Source: Azospirillum oleiclasticum | Lineage (GTDB): Bacteria > Pseudomonadota > Alphaproteobacteria > Azospirillales > Azospirillaceae | Direction of reading: 5' to 3' | NCBI RefSeq assembly: GCF_013423485.1 | Contig: NZ_JABFFR010000002.1 | Location: forward strand, 122,080 to 186,079 | Length of the DNA stretch: 64,000 bases | Shown: positions 25,563-38,577 of the stretch, one piece after another | Numbering within the stretch: position 1 is the first letter of the stretch | Layout of the letters: each line of letters starts with the position of its first letter | Translations under genes and position numbers: made by a program | The notes under the pieces: model-generated | The model's input: only the letters and a program-made list of their open reading frames with translations | What the model was told of the DNA's origin: nothing | The model's database searches: none

Positions 25563-26258
25563 CTAAAGCGCCAGTCGCCGCTTCAGCTCGTCGGTGCGGC
25601 TGCGGCTGACCGGCACGCGCGGCGCGCCCGGCGCCGCCATCACGAACAGTGTCCGGTCGCCCGTCCGCTCAACCGCTCCGGCGTGGCAGAGATTGACCAG
25701 ATAGCCGCGGTGCACCCGCAGGAAGCGGGTAGGGTCGAGCCGCGCCTCCAACTCCGCCAGCGAAAGCGTGCACAGATGCGCGCCCGACGCCGTGTGGACG
25801 GCGGTGTAATGTCCGTCGGCCCGGACGAACAGCACGTCGGTCGGATCGACCAGCGCCACCCCCTGGCGCGTGGTGACGGGCAGCTTGACCAGCGGCGGCG
25901 GTGCGTCCACCTCGGGTGCCTCGGTCTGCCCGCTCGCCTCGATCAGCATGAGCGCGGTGCCATCGCCGCCGTCCAACGGCAGCCGCGTGGCCTTCACCAC
26001 AAGCACCCGGCCGGGCAGGGCGACGATCATCGAACAGGCCTGCGCGCTGGCGTCCGCACGACCGGCGGCGGCCAGCAGGAACTCCACCTTGGCGCGGGTC
26101 TCCGGCGGGTGCAGGTCGAGCAGGGCGGTGCCGACCAGCCGCTCCGCCGGGCCCAGAAAGCGCTCCGCCGTCCGGTTCAGCGACCGTATCCGCCCGCCGG
26201 CATCGAGCAGCACAAGCCCGACGTCCATCCGCTGCAACCGGTACTCCATCGCCTCCAT
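25563..26258 (-). CDS. rcoM: RcoM-like PAS-LytTR transcriptional regulator, probable heme CO sensor
   Basis: 231 residues: an N-terminal PAS domain (about 5-110) and a C-terminal LytTR DNA-binding domain (about 125-231, VRADGHYTAVHT, FLRVHRGYLVNL, VPVSRSRTDELK). It aligns from memory with RcoM of Burkholderia xenovorans over the whole length. His50 in LDLHPPETR falls on the heme ligand His74, and Met77, five residues before the Pro of VALPGR, falls on the ligand Met104. The ferric-state ligand Cys94 has no exact counterpart, though Cys75 is near. RcoM proteins bind heme, sense CO and activate CO-related genes. An ATG at 26249 with a better ribosome site (GGAGG) may be the true start. The gene is near cowN, its likely target. 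Confidence 0.8.
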   Translation of the reverse strand: MEAMEYRLQRMDVGLVLLDAGGRIRSLNRTAERFLGPAERLVGTALLDLHPPETRAKVEFLLAAAGRADASAQACSMIVALPGRVLVVKATRLPLDGGDGTALMLIEASGQTEAPEVDAPPPLVKLPVTTRQGVALVDPTDVLFVRADGHYTAVHTASGAHLCTLSLAELEARLDPTRFLRVHRGYLVNLCHAGAVERTGDRTLFVMAAPGAPRVPVSRSRTDELKRRLAL

Positions 26259-26327
26259 CCGCCGCCGCTCGCCGTTAGCGACTATAAAGGCGCGGGTGGG
26301 GGTTTGGCGAGGTGGCGGGGCGGATCG

Positions 26328-26906
26328 TTACACCCCGCCCATCCGCTTCCGCAGCTCCGCCACCATCGCCGGCCCGTCCCACTCCGCGGCGCCCTCGAAT
26401 CGGGCGATCTCGCGGCCTTCGGCGTCGAGCAACAGGGTGGTGGGCAGGCCGCGCAGTTCCAGCGCTTGCATGGCCGCACCCGGCATGTCGAGCGCGATGG
26501 GCAGGCGGCTGAGGCCGGTCTTCTCCAGGAACGGCTTCACCTGATGCGCCCCGCCGCGATCGACCGACAGCGCGACCACCCCGAAGCCGGGGCCGCCAAG
26601 CTGTGTCTGCAGCCGCTCCAGAGCCGGCATCTCCTTGACGCAGGGCGCGCACCAAGTGGCCCAGACGTTGAGCAGCGTCATCCGGCCGCGCACGGCGTCC
26701 GCCGGCAACGGCGCGCCGTCGAGGTCGGTCCAGGCCAGCGCGGGCAGCGGCTTCGGCGGCGACACCTCCTTGAAGGCGCCGAGGGACACCACCGACGGCG
26801 ACACCGGGGATGCCGGAACCGTCAGCAGCGCGCGCATGGCGTACCAGGTTCCGCCGAACAGCACGGCGCAGACGGCGGCGGCGATCGCCATGGTCCGGAT
26901 GGTCAC
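26328..26906 (-). CDS. tlpA: TlpA-family thiol:disulfide oxidoreductase
   Basis: 192 residues. One N-terminal membrane anchor (about 6-25) puts a thioredoxin fold in the periplasm. The active site is WCAPC (Cys86, Cys89) and the cis-proline is in LRGLPTTLLLD. TlpA-like proteins reduce disulfides, often for cytochrome c or cytochrome oxidase copper-site assembly. The gene commonly lies beside argH in related genomes; here a chemoreceptor gene stands between. Confidence 0.9.
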   Translation of the reverse strand: MTIRTMAIAAAVCAVLFGGTWYAMRALLTVPASPVSPSVVSLGAFKEVSPPKPLPALAWTDLDGAPLPADAVRGRMTLLNVWATWCAPCVKEMPALERLQTQLGGPGFGVVALSVDRGGAHQVKPFLEKTGLSRLPIALDMPGAAMQALELRGLPTTLLLDAEGREIARFEGAAEWDGPAMVAELRKRMGGV

Positions 26907-27009
26907 GGTTGTCCTCGTCCGACTCTGATCCCGACGGCGCCCGATTGGTCGGGCGCCGCGTTCAAGATCGCCACGACGGACGAGGTCTTCAAGCCCGGAG
27001 CTTCGCCGG

Positions 27010-28536
27010 TCAGCCCCTCTGCCCCGAAGCGCGGAGGTCGGTGGTCACGGCGCGGACGTTGTTGGACACGCCCTCGATGTCCTGCACCACCTTGCCGACG
27101 CTGGACGAGATCTCCCGCGTCGCCGTGTCCTGCTGCGCCACCGCCTGCGCAATGCCGCTGGAGATCGCCTGCACGTCGGTGATGATGGTGGCGATGCTGC
27201 GGATCGCCTCCACCGCGTTGCGCGCCTCCTGCTGGACCGAGGAGATCTGGGCGCTGATCTCGTCGGTCGCACGCCCGGTCTGCTGGGCGAGCGACTTCAC
27301 TTCGTTGGCGACGACGGCGAATCCGCGCCCCGCCTCGCCGGCACGGGCCGCCTCGATGGTGGCGTTCAGGGCCAGCAGATTGGTCTGCGACGCGATGTCG
27401 TTGATCAGCTTGATGACCACGCCGATGCGGTCGGCCGCGGTCACCAGCGCCTGCACCGCCTCGTTGGTGCGTGTGGCCTGGTCCGACGCCTGTGAGGAGG
27501 AGGCCGCCGCCGTCGCGGCGCGGTTGCTGATCTCGGTGATCGAGGCGGACAGCTCCTCCGCCGCCGCGGCGACGGTCTGGGCGTTGCTGGTGGCGCGGTC
27601 GGCGTTCTGCGCCACGTTGGCGGTCAGCGAATCGGCGAGCCGTTCGATCGATCGCCGCCGCTCCGCTTCCGCCTCCGTCTGCCGCAGCTCCGCGTCCTTT
27701 TGTGCGTGCACGTCGATCAGCGAACCGCAGGCGCGCACCGGGCGGCCGTTGGCGTCGCGCGCTACCCCGCCGATCGCGCGGTACCAGCGGTAGGAGCTGT
27801 CCTTGGTGCGCAGCCGGTACATGACGTCGTAGCCGACGCGCCCCGTGCGGTCGTTCAGGCAGGCGCCGAAGGCGTCGAAGGTGCCCTTGACGTCGTCCGG
27901 ATGAAGGCGGTCCGACCAGGACTGGACCACGTCGGGAAACTCCGCCGTGTCGCGGAAGCCGAGCAGCCGCCGGAACTCGTCCGACCAGCGCCACTGGCTC
28001 TGCGGGTGCATGGCGTCCTCGTTGTGGATCCTGGCGTCCCACAAACCGACGCCGGCGTTGCGGTCGAGCAGCGCCGACCGTTCGGCCTGATCGCGTTCCG
28101 CGTTCACATCGATCAGCGCACCGCAAGCCCGCTCGGCCCGCCCGGAGGCATCGCGCGCCACCCCGCCGATGGCGCGGAACCAGCGGTAGGAGCCGTCCTT
28201 CATCCGCAGCCTGTAGAGCACGTCGTATCCGGTCCGCCCCGTGCGGTCGTTGAGGCAGGCGGCGAAGGCGTCGGCGGTGTGCTGGGCATCCTCCGGATGC
28301 AAGCGGTCGGCCCAGGAGGAGACGACATCGGGAAATCCATTGCGATCGCCCTGTTCGAAGCCGACGAGCCGGCGGAACTCCTCCGACCAGCGCCACTGGC
28401 TCTGCGGGTGCATCGGGTCGCCGTTGTGGAGGACGGCATCCCATAGGCCGACGCCGGCGTACCGGCTGAGCAACGCCATTTCCTCGCCAGCGGAACTATC
28501 TTTCGCGCGCAATGACCTGTTTTTGCCAAAGATCAT
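27010..28536 (-). CDS. Soluble methyl-accepting chemotaxis protein with two near-identical PAS domains
   Basis: 508 residues, no membrane helix and no signal peptide, so a cytoplasmic chemoreceptor. PAS_3-type modules occupy about 25-150 and 160-285 and are nearly the same ([19 protein letters not shown] against [19 protein letters not shown]), an internal duplication 402 bases apart. The signalling domain follows, with the conserved tip [20 protein letters not shown] and [18 protein letters not shown]. It should report to a CheA/CheW array on an internal cue such as redox or a small ligand. The ATG at 28534-28536 is chosen; the frame extends 27 codons upstream without a good site. Confidence 0.92.
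   Translation of the reverse strand: MIFGKNRSLRAKDSSAGEEMALLSRYAGVGLWDAVLHNGDPMHPQSQWRWSEEFRRLVGFEQGDRNGFPDVVSSWADRLHPEDAQHTADAFAACLNDRTGRTGYDVLYRLRMKDGSYRWFRAIGGVARDASGRAERACGALIDVNAERDQAERSALLDRNAGVGLWDARIHNEDAMHPQSQWRWSDEFRRLLGFRDTAEFPDVVQSWSDRLHPDDVKGTFDAFGACLNDRTGRVGYDVMYRLRTKDSSYRWYRAIGGVARDANGRPVRACGSLIDVHAQKDAELRQTEAEAERRRSIERLADSLTANVAQNADRATSNAQTVAAAAEELSASITEISNRAATAAASSSQASDQATRTNEAVQALVTAADRIGVVIKLINDIASQTNLLALNATIEAARAGEAGRGFAVVANEVKSLAQQTGRATDEISAQISSVQQEARNAVEAIRSIATIITDVQAISSGIAQAVAQQDTATREISSSVGKVVQDIEGVSNNVRAVTTDLRASGQRG
27700..28460 (-). repeat. In-frame duplication of a PAS module inside the chemoreceptor gene
   Basis: A 32-base stretch at 27980-28011 recurs exactly at 28382-28413. 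The distance is 402 bases (134 codons), and the surrounding 350 bases of each copy are highly similar. The high DNA identity points to a recent or gene-converted duplication. Confidence 0.75.
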
Positions 28537-28812
28537 CAGGGCGTTCCTTCCTGTACACTGTATTCTTGTTTCGGCGAGCGGGCGCCGAGCGCAACGATGC
28601 TGCGCCTGATCTATCATGCGGTCCAGAAACTTTACGGAGACCTAATCGTTTCGCGCCGATCCATCCGCGACGTGGCGGTGAGCATTCCTTTCTCCTGGGT
28701 GTGTTCGACCGCATCGGAACCCGTGGCTCCGCTGCCGGACGCACAAACCGTTGCGGCGGGGGCGGAGTCCGGATACTCACTGACGGTCCCTCTTGCAGTG
28801 AATCCGCAGCCG

Positions 28813-30225
28813 ATGACCGCCGACGCGCCCAAGCCGACCTCCTCCGCCGCCAGCCAGATGTGGGGCGGCCGTTTCGCCCGCGGTCCCGCGGCCATCATGG
28901 AGACGATCAACGCCTCCATCGGGTTCGACCGCCGCCTCGCCGACCAGGACATCGCGGGCTCCAAAGCCCACGCCGCGATGCTGGCCAACCGCGGCATCAT
29001 CGCGCCGGAGGACGCCGCCGCCATCCGCGACGGGCTGGACCGGGTGAAGGCCGAGATCGACTCCGGCGCCTTCGTCTTCAAGACGGAGCTGGAGGACATC
29101 CACATGAACGTGGAGGCGCGGCTGGCCGAGTTGATCGGCGAGCCGGCCAAGCGGCTGCACACCGCGCGCTCGCGCAACGACCAGGTGGCGACCGATTTCC
29201 GCCTCTGGGTGCGCGACGCGATCGACCGGCTGGACGGCGGGCTGAAGGCGCTCCAGGCGGCGCTGATCGATCTGGCCGAGGCCAACGCCGACGCGGTGAT
29301 GCCGGGCTTCACCCATCTCCAGGCGGCCCAGCCCGTCACCTTCGGGCATCATCTGCTGGCTTATGTGGAGATGCTCGGCCGCGACCGCGGCCGCATGGCC
29401 GACGCGCGGGCGCGGCTGAACGAATGCCCGCTGGGGGCCGCGGCACTGGCCGGCACCCCGTTCCCCATCGACCGCCACGCCACCGCCGCTGCGCTGGGCT
29501 TCGACCGGCCGGCGGCCAACTCGCTGGACGCCGTGTCCGACCGCGACTTCGCGCTGGAATACATGGCGGCGGCGTCGATCTGCGCCATGCACCTCTCGCG
29601 CTTCGCGGAGGAGATCGTGCTGTGGTGTTCCGACCAGTTCCGCTTCATCCGGCTGTCGGACGCCTTCACCACCGGCAGCTCGATCATGCCGCAAAAGAAG
29701 AATCCCGACGCGGCGGAGCTGGTGCGCGCCAAGTCCGGCCGCGTGATCGGCTCGCTCAACAGCCTGCTGATCACCATGAAGGGGCTGCCGCTCGCTTATT
29801 CCAAGGACATGCAGGAGGACAAGGAGCCGGTCTTCCTGACCGACGACACGCTGGCACTCTGCGTCGCCGCGATGGAGGGCATGGTGCGCGACATGGTGCC
29901 CAACCGCGCCTCGATGCGCGCGGCGGCGGAGCGCGGCTTCCTCACCGCCACCGATCTCGCCGACTGGCTGGTGCGGGTGCTCGGCATGCCGTTCCGCGAG
30001 GCGCACCATGTCACCGGACGCGCCGTGAAGCTGGCCGAGGAGGGGGGCAAGACCTTGTCGGAGCTGACGCTCGACGAGCTGCGCTCGGTCGAACCACGGA
30101 TCACGGAGGACGTGCACGCGGTGCTGACGGTGGAGGCGTCGGTCGCCGGCCGCCGAAGCTTCGGCGGTACGGCGCCCGAACGCGTGCGCGAGGCGGTGAA
30201 GGCTGCCCGGGAGCGTTTCCTGTGA
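28813..30225 (+). CDS. argH: Argininosuccinate lyase
   Basis: 470 residues, cytoplasmic tetramer that splits argininosuccinate into arginine and fumarate, the last step of arginine synthesis. The fumarase/aspartase-superfamily signature [12 protein letters not shown] is present, along with MWGGRFARG at the N-terminus, [16 protein letters not shown] and [16 protein letters not shown]. The ATG at 28813 gives the family N-terminus; the open frame runs further upstream. The stop overlaps the GTG start of the lipoprotein gene (GTGA). Confidence 0.97.
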   Translation: MTADAPKPTSSAASQMWGGRFARGPAAIMETINASIGFDRRLADQDIAGSKAHAAMLANRGIIAPEDAAAIRDGLDRVKAEIDSGAFVFKTELEDIHMNVEARLAELIGEPAKRLHTARSRNDQVATDFRLWVRDAIDRLDGGLKALQAALIDLAEANADAVMPGFTHLQAAQPVTFGHHLLAYVEMLGRDRGRMADARARLNECPLGAAALAGTPFPIDRHATAAALGFDRPAANSLDAVSDRDFALEYMAAASICAMHLSRFAEEIVLWCSDQFRFIRLSDAFTTGSSIMPQKKNPDAAELVRAKSGRVIGSLNSLLITMKGLPLAYSKDMQEDKEPVFLTDDTLALCVAAMEGMVRDMVPNRASMRAAAERGFLTATDLADWLVRVLGMPFREAHHVTGRAVKLAEEGGKTLSELTLDELRSVEPRITEDVHAVLTVEASVAGRRSFGGTAPERVREAVKAARERFL

Positions 30226-30509
30226 TCGTAGTCCGCACCACAGTCCGCGGCGCCGCCGTCCTGCTGTTCGCCGCCCTGGCGTTGACCGCCTGTGGAAAGA
30301 AGCCGCAGTTCGTTGACCCGCCCCAGGGCAAGGCCGCGGACACCTTCCCGCAGACCTACCCGAACCCCGCCTTCGACCCCAAGCCCGGCCAGTCCCAATC
30401 CGGCCAAAATCAATCCAGCCAACCTCAACCCAGCCAGCCCCAATCCGGCCAGTCCGAGTCCAGACAGGCCATGCCGGGCGAGATCATCCCGGGATGGAAG
30501 TTCCCATGA
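30222..30509 (+). CDS. lptM: Small lipoprotein, LptM-like
   Basis: 95 residues from GTG 30222, which overlaps the argH stop. The lipobox LTAC with Gly after the Cys (residue 24) ends a typical lipoprotein signal peptide, and CGKK after the cleavage site is the hallmark of the short lipoproteins encoded between argH and lysA. LptM assists maturation of the LPS translocon LptD. The second half contains a Gln/Ser/Pro-rich stretch of imperfect repeats (codons at about 30388-30470) that the family usually lacks. The end overlaps lysA (ATGA). Confidence 0.75.
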   Translation: MIVVRTTVRGAAVLLFAALALTACGKKPQFVDPPQGKAADTFPQTYPNPAFDPKPGQSQSGQNQSSQPQPSQPQSGQSESRQAMPGEIIPGWKFP

Positions 30510-31768
30510 TCGGCTTCTCCTACCGATCCGGCGTGCTGCACGCCGAAGGCGTGCCGCTGACCGCGATCGCCGCGGCCGTCGGCACGCCCGTGTACGTCTA
30601 TTCGACGGAAGCGCTCGAGCACGCCTACCGCGCGTACGCCCAAGCGTTCGAAGGGCAGGATGCGGGTGTCTGCTACGCGCTGAAGGCCAACAGCAACCTC
30701 GCCGTCATCCGCACCTTCGCCCGGCTCGGCGCCGGGGCCGACGTGGTGTCGGAAGGGGAGCTGAGGCGGGCGATGGCGGCCGGCATTCCGGCCTCGCGCG
30801 TCGTCTTCTCCGGCGTCGGCAAGACGCGTACGGAGATGCGCACGGCGTTGGAGGCGGGCATCCACCAGCTCAACGTCGAGTCCGTGCCGGAGCTTGAGGC
30901 GCTGAGCGAAGTCGCGTCGTCCATGGGGGTGGAGGCGCCCATTGCCATCCGCGTCAACCCCGACGTGGACGCCAAGACCCACGCCAAGATCGCCACCGGC
31001 AAGAAGGAGAACAAGTTCGGCATCGACTGGGACCACGCGCGCGCGGTGTACGCGCGGGCCGCGGCGCTGCCGGGCATCAAGGCGGTGGGCATCGCCGTGC
31101 ACATCGGCTCCCAGCTCACCGACCTCGCCCCCTTCCGCGCCGCCTACACGCGGGTGGCCGACCTGCTGCACCAGCTCCGCGAGGACGGGCACGACATCCG
31201 CCGGCTCGACCTCGGCGGCGGCCTCGGCATCCGCTACAAGGAGGAGGCGCCGCCCGACCTGCCGGCCTACGCCGACATGGTGCGGTCGATCACCGGCAAT
31301 CTCGGCTGCCAGGTGACGCTGGAGCCCGGCCGTTCGCTGGTCGGCAACGCCGGCGTGCTGCTGTCGCGGGTGATCTACGTGAAGCAGGGGCTGCACCGCC
31401 GCTTCCTGATCGTCGACGCGGCGATGAACGACCTGATCCGCCCGTCGCTCTACGACGCCTACCACGCCGTGCTTCCGGTCACCGAGCCGGTCTCGGGGGT
31501 GGAGATCGCCCCCATCGACGTGGTCGGCCCGGTGTGCGAGAGCGGCGACACCTTCGCCCTGCAGCGCCCCTTGCCGGCACTCGCCGCCGACGACCTGATC
31601 GCCTTCGGCTCGGCCGGGGCCTATGGCGCGGTGATGGCCTCCACCTACAACACCCGCCCGCTGGTGCCGGAGGTGCTGGTCAACGGCGACGCCTTCGCCG
31701 TCACCCGCCGCCGCCAGACAGTCGAGGAGCTGCTGGCGATGGAGGAACGGCCGGACTGGCAGGGGTGA
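30506..31768 (+). CDS. lysA: Diaminopimelate decarboxylase
   Basis: 420 residues, PLP-dependent, converting meso-diaminopimelate to lysine. The PLP lysine is in CYALKANSN, the phosphate-binding loop in LDLGGGLGIRY, the catalytic Cys in CESGDTFAL and the C-terminal tyrosine block in YGAVMASTYNTRP. I prefer the ATG at 30506, which overlaps the lipoprotein stop, over the in-frame ATG at 30494. Gene order argH-lptM-lysA is widespread in proteobacteria. Confidence 0.97.
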   Translation: MIGFSYRSGVLHAEGVPLTAIAAAVGTPVYVYSTEALEHAYRAYAQAFEGQDAGVCYALKANSNLAVIRTFARLGAGADVVSEGELRRAMAAGIPASRVVFSGVGKTRTEMRTALEAGIHQLNVESVPELEALSEVASSMGVEAPIAIRVNPDVDAKTHAKIATGKKENKFGIDWDHARAVYARAAALPGIKAVGIAVHIGSQLTDLAPFRAAYTRVADLLHQLREDGHDIRRLDLGGGLGIRYKEEAPPDLPAYADMVRSITGNLGCQVTLEPGRSLVGNAGVLLSRVIYVKQGLHRRFLIVDAAMNDLIRPSLYDAYHAVLPVTEPVSGVEIAPIDVVGPVCESGDTFALQRPLPALAADDLIAFGSAGAYGAVMASTYNTRPLVPEVLVNGDAFAVTRRRQTVEELLAMEERPDWQG

Positions 31769-31799
31769 GGCGGCCAGGAATGAGGCGGCCGTCCGCCGC

Positions 31800-32291
31800 T
31801 CACCCCACACGCCACGCGAAGTAGGGCCAGTCGCCGATATCCGGCAGGTCCTGCCGCTCCCATCCCGGCACGGTGAAGGGCCGGTCCGAGACCACCAGCC
31901 CTCCCGGCCGCATCAGCGGCGCGATCAGGGGGCCGAGCCATTCGGCTTGCCGTGCGTCGTGCTTGCGGTCGGGGCTGCCGAAATCGGCGTGGGCGAGGCG
32001 GGCGCAAGGGCCGAACAGGGTGGCCGCACCCGGCAACGTGTCGCGGAAATCACCCAGGAACAGCCGGTCCTCCTCGGGCACCAATCCCGGCCCCACATGC
32101 AGATCCCGGTCGAACACCAGGATGTCGCGCGGTGCGACGGAATGGCGCAGGAAGTCGTAGGTGCGGCCCTTGCCCAGCCCGACCTCCAGAACCATGCCGG
32201 GTGTGTGCTCCAACCGGTCGAGTGCCCAGCGCAGGGCTGTGCGCTGCGCCGTCAGGCGGGCGATCATGCGGTCGAGCAGACTGTCGGACAC
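31800..32291 (-). CDS. Class I SAM-dependent methyltransferase (Methyltransf_17-like)
   Basis: 163 residues. The SAM-binding motif I is VLEVGLGKGRTYDFLR, followed by the acidic strand end ILVFDRDLH; LMRPGGLVVSDRPF is motif-III-like. It starts with GTG at 32291 preceded by AAGGGGGA. The substrate is unknown. The gene converges with lysA and is divergent to recA. Confidence 0.75.
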   Translation of the reverse strand: MSDSLLDRMIARLTAQRTALRWALDRLEHTPGMVLEVGLGKGRTYDFLRHSVAPRDILVFDRDLHVGPGLVPEEDRLFLGDFRDTLPGAATLFGPCARLAHADFGSPDRKHDARQAEWLGPLIAPLMRPGGLVVSDRPFTVPGWERQDLPDIGDWPYFAWRVG

Positions 32292-32430
32292 CGGGTCCCC
32301 CTTCGAACTTATGGTGTGAGCATGCACGAAGGGCGCCTTTGCGCATAGCTGGTGCGTGGCCGGACGCACAGCCAGCCGAATAACCGAGACATGTCCGGGC
32401 GCATAGCCGCGACTCGACACCTCCGGATGG

Positions 32431-32479
32431 GAACATTCCACGAAAATAGACTTGCGGATGAGAACGAAAAGAGTACATT
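32431..32479 (+). promoter_or_regulatory. recA promoter with LexA-like box
   Basis: TTGCGG (32452-32457) and TACATT (32474-32479), 16 bases apart, form a plausible sigma-70 promoter. Between them GAAC-N7-GTAC (32462-32476) is one base from the alphaproteobacterial SOS box GAAC-N7-GAAC, and GAAC-N7-GAAA (32431-32445) is another one-base miss. The location fits LexA repression of recA; neither site is perfect. Confidence 0.4.
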
Positions 32480-32530
32480 AAGGGCCGTTGCACCTGAACG
32501 CCGACCGTGATCTAAGAAGGGGGACCGGGC

Positions 32531-33610
<1,080 letters not shown>

Positions 33611-33632
33611 GGGGCGGCAGGGCCACCGCGCT

Positions 33633-33657
33633 GCCTCCGTTTCCGCATGACGGAGGC
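33633..33657 (+). terminator. Hairpin downstream of recA
   Basis: Stem GCCTCCGT/ACGGAGGC (33633-33640 with 33650-33657), 9-base loop, 22 bases past the recA stop. There is no T-run, so termination strength is doubtful. Confidence 0.4.
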
Positions 33658-33692
33658 GGTTGCGCGGGTTAGGATTGCGCACGGTGACAACC

Positions 33693-34487
33693 ATGACGGG
33701 ATGGATCGTGCGACCGTCGCGTCCTTTGAACATTCTGGTGGCCGACGATTCGCGCAGTATGCGGCAATTGCTGCGCAGCGCTTTCCCTTTTGGCGGTCGG
33801 CCTCTTCGTTTCGTGGAGGCCGCCAATGGGGAGGAGGCGGCGGAAGCCTACTCGGCCTCCCGGTCGGACATCGTTCTGCTCGACGTGTCGATGCCGGGCA
33901 CGGGTGGCATTGAGGCGCTGAAGCGCATCCGCAGCTTCGATCCGGACGCCTTCGTGATCATGATCAGCGGGGATGATTCCGTGGAGAACCGGCAGCTTTG
34001 CCGGGAGGCCGGGGCCAGCAGCTTCGTCCGCAAGCCCGTCAGCCAGCAGGTGGCGCATCGCATCCTGGAGGCCTTTGCCGGGCGGCCGCAGCGCCCGGCG
34101 TCGGTGCTGGCGGTGGACCGCTCCGACCTGATGATCGTATCGCTGAAGATGGGCATGGACATTCTGCGTCTGCCGCACCGCATGTGCCGGGCCCATTCGG
34201 CCGGCGAGGCGCTGATGAGTTTCGGGAGCGTGCACTTTGACCTCGTCTTCGTCGATCCGCAGATGCAGGAAGCCGATGGGTTGGGCGTCGTCGCGGTGAT
34301 GAAGACCATGCGTCCGTCGGCCCGTGTCGTGATGTTCAGCGACGATCCCACCGTCGATGCGGTGCGTCGCGCGCGCGAGGTCGGGGCCGACGATTACCTG
34401 TTGAAGTCCGTCGATCTCGACCATCTGCGCAAGGTGTGGGTCCGGTTCGCGACCGCCAACGGCGGTGAGTTCGAGCCTGCGTCCTAG
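33693..34487 (+). CDS. Tandem-receiver response regulator
   Basis: 264 residues made of two CheY-like receivers and nothing else. Receiver 1 (about 12-130) has [10 protein letters not shown], the phosphoacceptor in [11 protein letters not shown] and FVRKPVS. Receiver 2 (about 138-255) has the Asp in [12 protein letters not shown] and the Lys in YLLKSVD, but its N-terminal acidic pair is reduced to VDRSD. It has no DNA-binding or enzyme domain and no kinase beside it. It may pass signals to a flagellar or kinase target. The start is uncertain: no strong ribosome site precedes the ATG. Confidence 0.8.
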   Translation: MTGWIVRPSRPLNILVADDSRSMRQLLRSAFPFGGRPLRFVEAANGEEAAEAYSASRSDIVLLDVSMPGTGGIEALKRIRSFDPDAFVIMISGDDSVENRQLCREAGASSFVRKPVSQQVAHRILEAFAGRPQRPASVLAVDRSDLMIVSLKMGMDILRLPHRMCRAHSAGEALMSFGSVHFDLVFVDPQMQEADGLGVVAVMKTMRPSARVVMFSDDPTVDAVRRAREVGADDYLLKSVDLDHLRKVWVRFATANGGEFEPAS

Positions 34488-34609
34488 CCGCGGCACGCGC
34501 CAAAGGGCACTGGCGGTCGGCCGCGCCCGATGGACAGGGCCGTCCAGTCACGGTAAAAGCGACGTTCCGGCCGGCAGGCCGGCACGCACTCCGGAGCCGC
34601 GCACCGACC

Positions 34610-37279
<2,670 letters not shown>

Positions 37280-37280
37280 G

Positions 37281-37613
37281 TCACCGGACCCGGCGGTACG
37301 GGATGCCATACTGCCGGAACTCCCCCTCCAGCCGGCCGGTCAGCGCCAGACCCAGCATGCGGACGTCGCTGGCGAGCGATGCCAGCGGCGCGTCGAAGGT
37401 CTTGGGCCGGTTGCGTTCCACCAGGAAGTGGCCGGCCCAGGCGAAGCCGTAGCCGGTGACCACCGCGGCCAGCAGGAGCCAGCCGTTGAGCGTCACCGCC
37501 GCCGCGGTCAGCAGCAGGATGGCGAGGCCGGTCCCCGTCAGATGCAGGGCGCGGTTGAGCGGGTTGGTGTGTTCGGCCAGATAGCGCGGCCAGAAGCCGT
37601 CCGGTCCAATCAT
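37281..37613 (-). CDS. DUF962/Mpo1-like membrane protein
   Basis: 110 residues, with two to three membrane helices in the middle. The blocks YLAEHTNPLNRALHLTGTGL and FAWAGHFLVERNRPKTF, with conserved histidines, match the Mpo1/YGL010w family, whose yeast member is an iron-dependent dioxygenase for 2-hydroxy fatty acids. The activity of the bacterial protein is inferred only. It converges with alaS, one base apart. Confidence 0.8.
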   Translation of the reverse strand: MIGPDGFWPRYLAEHTNPLNRALHLTGTGLAILLLTAAAVTLNGWLLLAAVVTGYGFAWAGHFLVERNRPKTFDAPLASLASDVRMLGLALTGRLEGEFRQYGIPYRRVR

Positions 37614-37709
37614 TCTCCGTGCCCTCCCCATGGTTCCGGCTCGACAGGCGGTGCGTTTCCCGCATAGATGGGGGCACGAACCGATCCGCGCCACCGCACA
37701 GGGACCGCC

Positions 37710-38555
37710 ATGCGTTTCACCGGCACCGACAGCTACGTCGCCACCGAGGATCTGATGGTGGCCGTCAACGCGGCCATCGCGCTCGAACGCCCGCTCCTGG
37801 TGAAGGGGGAGCCGGGGACCGGCAAGACCGTGCTGGCGGTGGAGATCGCCCGCGCGCTCGGCCGCCCGCTGATCCAGTGGCACATCAAATCGACCACCAA
37901 GGCGCAGCAGGGCCTGTACGAGTACGACGCGGTCAGCCGGCTGCGCGACAGCCAGCTCGGCGAGGCGCGGGTGCACGACATCGGCAACTACATCCTGCGC
38001 GGCAAGTTGTGGGAGGCGTTCGAGGCGCCGGAGGCCCCGGTGCTGCTGATCGACGAGATCGACAAGGCCGACATCGAGTTCCCCAACGACCTGCTGCTCG
38101 AACTCGACCGCATGGAGTTCCACGTCTACGAAACACGCCAGACCATCGCGGCGCGGCAGCGGCCGATCGTGGTCATCACGTCGAACAACGAGAAGGAGCT
38201 GCCGGACGCCTTCCTGCGCCGCTGCTTCTTCCACTACATCCGCTTCCCCGACCGCGAGACCATGGAACGGATCGTCGATGTGCATTACCCAGGCCTGAAG
38301 CCGGCCCTGCTGCGCGAGGCCATGGCGCTGTTCTACGACCTGCGCGACGTGCCGGGCCTGAAGAAGAAGCCCTCCACCTCGGAGCTGTTGGACTGGATCA
38401 AGCTGCTGATGGTCGAGGACATCGATCCGGAGGCCCTGCGCGCCAAGGACAACCGCAAGCTGATTCCACCTCTCTGCGGCGCCCTTCTGAAGAACGAGCA
38501 GGACGTGCACCTGCTGGAGCGCCTGGCCTTCATCGCACGGAAGGAGGGGCGGTGA
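37710..38555 (+). CDS. MoxR-family AAA ATPase
   Basis: 281 residues. Walker A is GEPGTGKTVLA (about 34-44), Walker B VLLIDEIDKAD, sensor 1 IVVITSNNEKELPDAF, and the arginine finger is in FLRRCFFHY. MoxR ATPases act as chaperones with a von Willebrand A partner, often in metalloenzyme assembly. The likely partner is the VWA gene at 40766; the two are separated by two minus-strand genes, so they are not one transcript. Confidence 0.9.
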   Translation: MRFTGTDSYVATEDLMVAVNAAIALERPLLVKGEPGTGKTVLAVEIARALGRPLIQWHIKSTTKAQQGLYEYDAVSRLRDSQLGEARVHDIGNYILRGKLWEAFEAPEAPVLLIDEIDKADIEFPNDLLLELDRMEFHVYETRQTIAARQRPIVVITSNNEKELPDAFLRRCFFHYIRFPDRETMERIVDVHYPGLKPALLREAMALFYDLRDVPGLKKKPSTSELLDWIKLLMVEDIDPEALRAKDNRKLIPPLCGALLKNEQDVHLLERLAFIARKEGR

Positions 38556-38577
38556 GCACCCCTCCCGCGGTCAACAC

